This document shows positions 1 through 4,139 of a stretch of 7,271 bases of DNA, piece by piece. A model generated the notes under the pieces. The model was not told the origin of the DNA. It saw nothing but the letters and a program-made list of their open reading frames with translations, and did not search any database. Numbering within the stretch: position 1 is the stretch's first letter; every line of letters begins with the position of its first letter. Position numbers and translations under genes: made by a program. Source of the DNA: Thermaceae bacterium (lineage in GTDB: Bacteria; Deinococcota; Deinococci; Deinococcales; Marinithermaceae); assembly GCA_027023115.1 (NCBI GenBank), contig JALVWZ010000384.1:1-7271 (forward strand), in the 5' to 3' direction.

Positions 1-6
1 CCATTA

Positions 7-480
7 GTTGCACCGGCCCGAAAGGGCCGGTGAGGATTGAAACCCGGCTTCACAAGGCCCTGTTCGGCCAGGGTCTCGAAGTTGCACCGGCCCGAAAGGG
101 CCGGTGAGGATTGAAACCTGGGGATTCACGGTCACGTCGTGCCCCAGGTCCAGTTGCACCGGCCCGAAAGGGCCGGTGAGGATTGAAACGAGTACGCAAC
201 CAGCCGGTATCCGGTGGATCCGCGTTGCACCGGCCCGAAAGGGCCGGTGAGGATTGAAACAGAGCGCGTCGCGCGGATCGAGAAACAGCTACAAAGTTGC
301 ACCTGCCCGAAAGGGCCGGTGAGGATTGAAACATCGTGACATATCGCCTACTATCTGGTCCGAGTACGTTGCACCGGCCCGAAAGGGCCGGTGAGGATTG
401 AAACGAGCTCCCCTACCTTCATACGACCACCTCGATTCCCAGGGTTGCACCGGCCCGAAAGGGCCGGTGAGGATTGAAAC
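7..480 (+). CRISPR. CRISPR array, 7 repeats and 6 spacers, truncated at left edge
   Basis: Seven 37-bp repeats start at 7, 81, 153, 224, 296, 368 and 444. Each begins GTTGCACC and ends GAGGATTGAAAC. The six spacers are 37, 35, 34, 35, 35 and 39 bp, all different. Repeat positions 5-13 pair perfectly with 18-26 around a GAAA loop, giving an unusually strong crRNA stem. Six repeats are identical; the repeat at 296 has G to T at its position 9 (base 304), which breaks one stem pair. The ATTGAAAC end is the usual 8-nt 5' crRNA handle of type I-A/B/C and type III systems, so transcription is probably on the plus strand with the leader left of base 1. Bases 1-6 are then the end of another spacer or of the leader. 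No cas gene is in the window, so the subtype cannot be fixed. The array itself is certain; its orientation is likely. Confidence 0.98.
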
Positions 481-534
481 GTACCCAACACCATCAAGGT
501 GAGCCAGGCTCTCGCGCTGTTTTCCTGTGGGAAG

Positions 535-571
535 GTTTTCCGCTCCCGCAGGGACGGGCCCAGAGAGTAAC
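535..571 (+). repeat. Possible degenerate CRISPR repeat beyond the array end
   Basis: Aligned without gaps to the 37-bp array repeat, this stretch matches at 20 of 37 positions by my count, including the GTT start and AAC end. It lies 54 bp after the last clean repeat, longer than any spacer here (34-39 bp), and the stem complementarity is lost. It could be a decayed terminal repeat at the trailer end, or chance similarity between two GC-rich sequences. Confidence 0.25.
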
Positions 572-577
572 GCTTTT

Positions 578-853
578 TTAGAGCTTGTCGGTTGCCTTGT
601 CAATTTCTTCGAGCAACAGGGTGGCGTGGGTGCTGAGGTGGGCAATGCTGCCGTAAAGCTCACCCTCCAGGTCTTCGCGCCGGGGGTCTTTTTCCGGCAT
701 CGACTTTAGCCTGCGCAACAGATCGATATATACCTTCGCCTCCGTCGCCAGCTCCTCAAAGAGCCCGTTCTTCTCGGCTCCAAGAGCGCTGTCGATAGCT
801 ACCGTCTTTTTTCTGGAAGTCGCGTTGCGAGTTTTTCGAGTTGCCGTTGCCAT
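578..853 (-). CDS. Small basic helical protein of unknown function, 91 aa, beside CRISPR array
   Basis: The protein is not recognised. Residues 1-20 are rich in Lys, Arg, Thr and Ala and look disordered or nucleic-acid binding. Residues 31-52 and 60-90 look like two amphipathic helices, with landmarks KSMPE (50-54), LEGEL (62-66) and AHLS (71-74). There is no signal peptide or membrane segment. I chose ATG at 853 because AAGAG lies 8 nt upstream; an upstream GTG at 901 would add 16 residues without comparable support. The gene converges on the CRISPR array, ending 97 bp from the last repeat. A frameshifted second copy lies at 1684-1828 on the other strand. Conservation between the copies across residues 38-85, at the protein level as well as in DNA, argues that the frame is truly coding. 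A role in CRISPR defence cannot be inferred from position alone. Confidence 0.65.
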   Translation of the reverse strand: MATATRKTRNATSRKKTVAIDSALGAEKNGLFEELATEAKVYIDLLRRLKSMPEKDPRREDLEGELYGSIAHLSTHATLLLEEIDKATDKL

Positions 854-1311
854 GTTCGAATCTCTTTCCCGGTAGCAAATCGCGCTTCTATCGCGGCACA
901 CCTTCTTAACCCTCCAGCGAATGTACGCTGGCGCTCTGTAATTCTAAGCAGGGATCCGGCTTTTTATCCCCAACGCCGACATATAGTCTAACAAACCAGC
1001 AGGCTTACGGCTTCTCGTTTCCCGCCGCCTGACTAATACTGGCCTCTCGCCATTTAGGTCTTTCACCGTGCACTCCGGAGGCGGGCAGTTCACGGGTCAC
1101 ATAAAGGTGCCCAGCTCGGGAAACTGCTCGGTCAGGAGCCACCTCACGGCTCCGCTAGCCGGAAAGACACCAAGCACGGCACTTGCTGGCGCACACCAGG
1201 AACGATACAGCCCCCTAGCATCCGGGTAATGAAGATTGCATTGTACCCGCCTCATGACCGCTGCCCAGGACCTCAAAGGGCCTTCTTTGGAGGCACGGCA
1301 GTGCCAAACAT
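854..1311. other. Long intergenic stretch with hairpins, no secure gene
   Basis: I see no recognisable gene here. An inverted repeat at 914-931 (CCAGCG, 6-nt loop, CGCTGG) lies upstream of the 91-aa gene. Further right are an imperfect inverted repeat around 1271-1293 (CCTCAAAG against CTTTGGAGG) and a perfect one at 1292-1305 (GGCAC, GGCA loop, GTGCC), both just before the isolated type I-E repeat. A 52-codon minus-strand frame at 1097-1255 is listed separately as a weak possibility. Confidence 0.5.
1097..1255 (-). CDS. Doubtful 52-aa open frame, possible gene remnant
   Basis: An ATG at 1255 opens a 52-residue frame ending in TGA. No convincing ribosome binding site precedes it. The last 18 residues (GAVRWLLTEQFPELGTFM) read like real protein, with G or C at most third codon positions, while the first half does not. 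It may be the C-terminal scrap of a decayed gene, or chance. I do not recognise the sequence, and it is not an obvious Cas protein fragment. Confidence 0.18.
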   Translation of the reverse strand: MRRVQCNLHYPDARGLYRSWCAPASAVLGVFPASGAVRWLLTEQFPELGTFM

Positions 1312-1340
1312 GCCCTCCCCGCGCCTGCGGGGATGAACCG
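1312..1340 (+). repeat. Isolated type I-E-like CRISPR repeat, 29 bp
   Basis: The 24 bases at 1317-1340 have the form seen in type I-E repeats: a CCCCGC stem arm (1317-1322), GCCT loop, GCGGGG arm (1327-1332), then ATGAACCG. The usual 29-nt I-E length gives 1312-1340, with G at position 1 and T at position 5 as in the commonest GTGTTCCCCG-type consensus; positions 2-4 differ. No second copy appears about 61 bp (one repeat plus spacer) to either side. It is unrelated in sequence to the 37-bp array at 7-480. It is best read as the last trace of a lost I-E array or an integrated single repeat. Chance is unlikely given stem and handle together. Confidence 0.72.
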
Positions 1341-1360
1341 GAGGAGCTACAAAATACCCG

Positions 1361-1377
1361 GCGCGCAGATCGCGCGC
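1361..1377 (-). terminator. Possible weak terminator after the 67-aa antitoxin gene
   Basis: GCGCGC arms (1361-1366 and 1372-1377) flank a 5-nt loop. On the minus strand the hairpin lies 20 bp past the stop of the gene ending at 1398 and is followed by CGGGTATTTTG. The T run is short and offset, so function is uncertain. Confidence 0.3.
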
Positions 1378-1397
1378 AGGGCTAAGAGTATAGCGGT

Positions 1398-1601
1398 TTA
1401 CTGCTCGTCTCTGAGACCAAGGAGCTTATCAAGCTCCTTACGAACACTCTCGCCATCGGTTAGAACACCGGGCGCGAAGTCGTGAGACTCCCAAAATGCA
1501 GCTTCTTCCGCGCGCGACTTGAACCGCCTGGGAATTTCGCGAGGGTCCGTAACCAGCTCGCGCCTGGAGTCATGCAGACTGGCGGGCCTCTTTGCCATCA
1601 T
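1398..1601 (-). CDS. CopG/BrnA-like antitoxin fragment, 67 aa, without toxin
   Basis: Residues 23-42 carry IPRRFKSRAEEAAFWESHDF, matching the conserved IPxFKSExEEAxFWxxHD block at the start of the CopG-type antitoxin family (BrnA-like, PF12441). Such proteins normally bind DNA through a later ribbon-helix-helix and neutralise a partner toxin such as BrnT. Here the residues after the block (GVLTDGESVRKELDKLLGL) do not resemble that ribbon-helix-helix, and the protein is shorter than usual, so it may be truncated or divergent. The start is one of two adjacent ATGs (1601 or 1598). GGAGAG lies 13 nt upstream of the first, rather far. The frame stays open upstream to 1871, but that part is antisense to the gene remnant at 1684-1828 and is unlikely to be coding. 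No BrnT-like gene lies on either side. Family assignment is likely; activity is doubtful. Confidence 0.58.
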   Translation of the reverse strand: MMAKRPASLHDSRRELVTDPREIPRRFKSRAEEAAFWESHDFAPGVLTDGESVRKELDKLLGLRDEQ

Positions 1602-1683
1602 CGCTATTTTACTGCTCTCCTTCGCTTCCAGCGGTACGGCACGCCGGATAGAACCTGGGAGGCACCAGCCATTTCGGGCCAAT

Positions 1684-1828
1684 GAGGACCAAAGCATTAT
1701 CCTGTTGCACAGGCCAAAATCTATGCCGGAATATCCCAAGCGCGACATCCTGGAAGGCGAGCTTTGTGACAACGCCGCGCACCTCAGTGCCTGCGCCCGA
1801 AGAAATTGACGGGGCGCTAACTGGCTGA
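1684..1828 (+). pseudogene. Frameshifted second copy of the 91-aa CRISPR-flanking gene
   Basis: The plus strand reads LHRPKSMPEYPKRDILEGEL and then NAAHLSA, aligning with LRRLKSMPEKDPRREDLEGEL and SIAHLST of the gene at 578-853. The DNA is close too: CTGTTGCACAGGC (from 1702) against CTGTTGCGCAGGC. A deletion of about 11 bp relative to the intact copy, near 1797, shifts the frame. The block CGAAGAAATTGAC (1798-1810) is then identical to the intact gene but read one frame over, ending at TGA 1826-1828 in the original frame. The first third (basic N-terminus) is missing, and no start codon or ribosome binding site precedes the homologous part. It is in inverted orientation relative to the intact gene. 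I read it as a decayed paralogue, not an active gene. Confidence 0.75.
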
Positions 1829-1842
1829 GGGGGTTCTCCCCC
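1829..1842. repeat. Small perfect inverted repeat
   Basis: GGGGG (1829-1833), TTCT loop, CCCCC (1838-1842) lies between the gene remnant and the end of the DUF2283 gene. It is 45 bp past the DUF2283 stop on the minus strand but has no T run after it in that direction, so it is not a standard terminator. Confidence 0.4.
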
Positions 1843-1886
1843 AAAAATCCGGCGCGGGATTGAATGCCCATCGCCCAGTTGGTCTT

Positions 1887-2099
1887 TCAGGCGTAGGCAA
1901 GCCGCATAATTCTGTCGGGAATATGCAGCTCCTCACCTTTGATATATTTACTCGCGCTCAAAACTTCAATGCCAATCGGGTTCCCCAAGCGGTTGTAATC
2001 TACGAAAACGCCCGGCTGGAGCTCGATGGTCTTAGCAACCTGCCCCTCCTTCAAACGAAGGTAGAGGGCATCGGCCTCCGTATCGAACTCAAGCTTCAT
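1887..2099 (-). CDS. DUF2283 family protein, 70 aa
   Basis: The sequence follows the DUF2283 (PF10049) pattern throughout: FDTEADALYLRLKEG at 5-19, a middle strand ending PGVFVDYN (29-36), then GNPIGIEVLSAS (39-50). The length is normal for this family of small proteins of unproven function, often found beside toxin-antitoxin-type genes such as DUF4258 proteins. The ATG at 2099 has AGGA 7 nt upstream. Its start overlaps by ATGA the stop (2096-2098) of the decayed frame upstream on the same strand, an arrangement typical of coupled genes. No DUF4258 gene is seen nearby. The last 20 residues (KGEELHIPDRIMRLAYA region) extend past the family core. Family identity is clear; the role is unknown, with an antitoxin-like role only inferred from context. 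Confidence 0.9.
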   Translation of the reverse strand: MKLEFDTEADALYLRLKEGQVAKTIELQPGVFVDYNRLGNPIGIEVLSASKYIKGEELHIPDRIMRLAYA

Positions 2100-2321
2100 A
2101 TATCCATCCTACCCCGTCCCCAGCGACGTATTCTGCATGCGGAGCATGCCATTACCACCTCTTCGGGGCTGCTATTTTCTCCAACGTGAAGCAGGAATGC
2201 CATTGCCTGGTTCGCATTTGCGCCGTAGCGGACGTGTAAAAGCCTTCGAATAGGGCCTGCGGACGTAATGGATGGAAATGTTGGTGTTGACGGTTGCCCG
2301 TAAGGTTGGCGTCCTTTGCAA
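2096..2321 (-). pseudogene. Probable decayed PIN-domain toxin gene
   Basis: Starting 2 bp after the stop of the antitoxin-like gene, a TTG at 2321 opens a frame reading LRATVNTNISI, resembling the first strand of VapC/PIN ribonucleases (LRAVLDTNVLVSA type). The first catalytic Asp would be Asn here. Near 2270 the similarity moves to another frame, which reads ITSAGPIRRLLH, the following PIN segment (usually SALLSPxGPPRRLLEL). That frame stays open to TGA 2096-2098, overlapping the DUF2283 start as ATGA. The first frame alone stops at 2172. The total is about 225 bp, against about 400 bp for an intact PIN gene, so besides the frameshift there is probably an internal deletion. I could not match the remaining residues to PIN motifs. 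The gene order antitoxin then toxin fits. This is a pattern match by eye and could be wrong. Confidence 0.42.
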
Positions 2322-2323
2322 GT

Positions 2324-2557
2324 CTAGCTAATCTTCTTGCGCGACCAAGCCACGGCTTCGCTGGCCAGTTCCATTGCCTCATCCTCGCTGATATCGTGGT
2401 TCAGCTTGGACTGATCCTCCAACAGGCGCGCAAACTCTTCGTCATCCGTCTCCTTACCCAAGAGCTCCTCTCCGTCTGTCAAGCTGGAGATACGTCGCTG
2501 ACGGCGATAGCGCTCAAACAAAGCGAAAACTTTTTCGAATACCTTGACCTTTTTCAC
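2324..2557 (-). CDS. Antitoxin-like small protein, 77 aa
   Basis: The protein has a basic N-terminal third (KKVKVFEKVFALFERYRRQRR, 2-22), an acidic middle (TDDEEFARLLED, 37-48) and a C-terminal helix DISEDEAMELASEAVAWSRK (55-74). The EDEAMELAxEAV style of ending is common in antitoxins paired with PIN-domain toxins. No clear ribbon-helix-helix or AbrB fold is visible, so the family is not named. The start is GTG at 2557, the only start codon in the open frame before residue 62; the ribosome binding site is poor. A decayed PIN-like frame begins 2 bp after its stop and the DUF2283 gene follows, so the three probably formed one minus-strand transcript. An inverted repeat 106-148 bp upstream (2663-2705) could be an operator, but this is only positional inference. 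The frame appears intact. Confidence 0.55.
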   Translation of the reverse strand: MKKVKVFEKVFALFERYRRQRRISSLTDGEELLGKETDDEEFARLLEDQSKLNHDISEDEAMELASEAVAWSRKKIS

Positions 2558-2662
2558 TGTAGGTATTTTAAAGGACTGCCGCTAGTGTTGTGGCCGGCAA
2601 AACGAGACCCCTTTCCTTGGAGGATAGCCGGGATGGGTTTGCTTGAAAGCCACATGCAGCCC

Positions 2663-2718
2663 ATGACCCGTATCTGATAAGTATCATCAAACTATTTCGG
2701 GTCATCGGCACTTAGTGC
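2663..2718. repeat. Nested inverted repeat plus adjacent palindrome
   Basis: Outer arms ATGACCCG (2663-2670) and CGGGTCAT (2698-2705) are perfect complements. Between them lies a second dyad, TGATA-AG-TATCA (2675-2686). GCACT-T-AGTGC (2708-2718) follows directly. It could be an operator for the minus-strand gene starting at 2557 or the scar of a mobile element; no element is recognisable. Confidence 0.5.
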
Positions 2719-2873
2719 ATTATTAAGGTGCAGACCGTTGGGACTTAAATCCTGCCTTATCCGTTTTTCCGTACTTACGGGAACGAAACTGGCTATTGCC
2801 TTCCCTAACCGGGAAATACCGGCCGAGCAACCAGTCTGAATATAAAGTTTTCGCCATACTGAGCATTTGAGGA

Positions 2874-2895
2874 GCCGGCCCCCTGGAAGGCCGGC
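2874..2895. repeat. GC-rich stem-loop downstream of transporter operon
   Basis: GCCGGCC (2874-2880) and GGCCGGC (2889-2895) flank an 8-nt loop. It lies about 150 bp beyond the ATPase stop. No T run follows on either strand, so it is not a canonical intrinsic terminator, though it could protect the 3' end of the operon mRNA. Confidence 0.4.
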
Positions 2896-3041
2896 CGTCT
2901 TGCACCGAGGTATCGGGAGCTCAGGCCCACCCCGGTGGGTTTGGGGGCATTTTATCACGCGCAAAGGTAGGTTGCTGCCGCTTCCTTTACCAGCCTCAGA
3001 TAATACGCAAGGCCTCGTGGTGCGCCTTAGTCTTACTGCTG

Positions 3042-4130
3042 CTAAACCTGCACGCTCCCCTCCGGCAAAACGTGGAAGGACTGGGCGGGGAACTTCAGCC
3101 AGATACGGCTGCCCGCGGCGAACACGTCTTCTTCCTGCGGGTCGTACACCACCGCCGAGATTAACTGCCCTTGCACTTCAATCTCGTACTCCATGGTCGC
3201 CCCCAGGTAAACGCCGTGCACCACCTTGCCCTCGAATCCGTCGCCCGCGGTGTTCAGGCCTACCGCTTCGGGGCGTATCACTAGCAAAGCGTCGTTGCCC
3301 GTAATATGTGCCACGCTGGCGCCGGGGAGGGTCACGCTACCGTCGAAGAGGCCGAACTCCACTCCCTTCTCGTTACGGTGCAAGACCCGGCTCTTGATAA
3401 AGTTGGCCCTGCCGATAAAGTCGGCTACGAAGGCCGAAGCGGGCCTGCGGTAGATTTCCGACGGCGAGCCTATCTGCTCCAGCTTGCCCGCGTTCATCAC
3501 CGCGATCCGGTCGGAAAGGCTCATTGCCTCCGCCTGGTCGTGGGTCACGTAGACGGTGGTTATCCCCAGGCGCTGCTGCAAGCCGCGGATCTCGAGCCGC
3601 ATCTGTTCCCTCAGCTTGGCGTCGAGGTTGGATAGGGGCTCGTCGAAAAGCAACACCTTGGGCTCCATTACTAAAGCCCGCGCCAGCGCCACCCGCTGCT
3701 GCTGCCCTCCGGACAGCTCATGCGGCTTCCTGGCGCCCATGCCCGTCAGCCCCATCAGCTCCATCGTCTGCTCCACCCGCTCGCCAATCTCGCGCCGGCT
3801 CAGCTTTTGCACCTGCAAGCCATAGGCAATGTTGTCGTAGACCGACATGTGCGGAAAAAGAGCGTAACTTTGGAAGACCATCGCCATAGGTCGCTTGTTG
3901 GGGGGCAGGTTGCCGACGGACTGCCCATCGACCAGTATCCGCCCCGAGGTGGGCGTTTCGAACCCGGCTATGAGCCGCAGGGTGGTGGTCTTGCCGCAGC
4001 CCGAAGGACCCAGCAGCGTCACGAACTCACCTGGGCCTATCTCCAGGTCCAGCCCGTCCACTGCCCGCACTGCCCCGCGGGAACCGAAGGTCTTAACCAA
4101 CTTTTCCAACACCAACTTAGCTGAAGCCAT
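3042..4130 (-). CDS. ABC importer ATPase, FbpC/PotA-type, 362 aa
   Basis: This is the cytoplasmic ATP-hydrolysing subunit of the importer encoded by the operon. All motifs are intact: Walker A GPSGCGKTT (41-49), Q-loop Gln87 in VFQSYALFPH, signature LSGGQQQR (139-146), Walker B VLLFDEP (159-165) with catalytic Glu164, D-loop SNLD (167-170) and switch His197 in YVTHDQAEAM. After about residue 235 (FIGRANFI) comes a TOBE-type C-terminal regulatory domain. The length is normal for the CUT1/Fe/polyamine ATPase class. ATG 4130 is preferred over an in-frame TTG at 4136 because GAGGG lies 6 nt upstream of the ATG. That site overlaps the permease stop codon (4140-4142), so translation is likely coupled. 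The ATPase class alone does not define the substrate. No convincing terminator follows. Confidence 0.97.
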   Translation of the reverse strand: MASAKLVLEKLVKTFGSRGAVRAVDGLDLEIGPGEFVTLLGPSGCGKTTTLRLIAGFETPTSGRILVDGQSVGNLPPNKRPMAMVFQSYALFPHMSVYDNIAYGLQVQKLSRREIGERVEQTMELMGLTGMGARKPHELSGGQQQRVALARALVMEPKVLLFDEPLSNLDAKLREQMRLEIRGLQQRLGITTVYVTHDQAEAMSLSDRIAVMNAGKLEQIGSPSEIYRRPASAFVADFIGRANFIKSRVLHRNEKGVEFGLFDGSVTLPGASVAHITGNDALLVIRPEAVGLNTAGDGFEGKVVHGVYLGATMEYEIEVQGQLISAVVYDPQEEDVFAAGSRIWLKFPAQSFHVLPEGSVQV

Positions 4131-4139
4131 GCACAACCC

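Larger units (their letters stand above)
2558..3041. other. Intergenic stretch with inverted repeats, no recognised gene
   Basis: This separates the antitoxin-like group from the transporter operon. It contains the nested inverted repeat at 2663-2705 and stem-loops at 2874-2895 and 2926-2939 (CCCAC, CCCG loop, GTGGG). A weak stem at 3009-3028 (AAGGC/GCCTT) follows the ATPase stop but lacks a good T run. Short open frames here lack ribosome binding sites and resemble nothing I know. Confidence 0.5.

Noticed and set aside
50..663. Minus-strand open frames across the CRISPR array
   Set aside because: They repeat FNPHRPFRAGAT, which is just the translated repeat. They have no independent support.
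1482..1683. Plus-strand frames antisense to the BrnA-like gene
   Set aside because: The minus strand there carries a conserved antitoxin block. Only the part after about 1684 has real similarity, and that is listed as a pseudogene.
1602..1871. Upstream extension of the 67-aa antitoxin frame
   Set aside because: It is antisense to the gene remnant at 1684-1828 and adds no family residues. The adjacent ATGs at 1601/1598 fit better.
2926..2945. Plus-strand terminator (CCCAC/GTGGG then TTT)
   Set aside because: The T run is only three bases before GGGGG, and no plus-strand gene precedes it.
2692..2964. Minus-strand frames between the antitoxin-like group and the transporter, including a 44-residue one starting MAKTLYSDWL at 2857
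   Set aside because: There is no ribosome binding site and no recognisable family. The frames cross GC-rich inverted repeats. The 44-residue frame reads somewhat like protein but cannot be supported.
3009..3028. Terminator right after the ATPase gene
   Set aside because: A 5-bp AAGGC/GCCTT stem with a 10-nt loop followed by GCGTATTATC is too weak to call.
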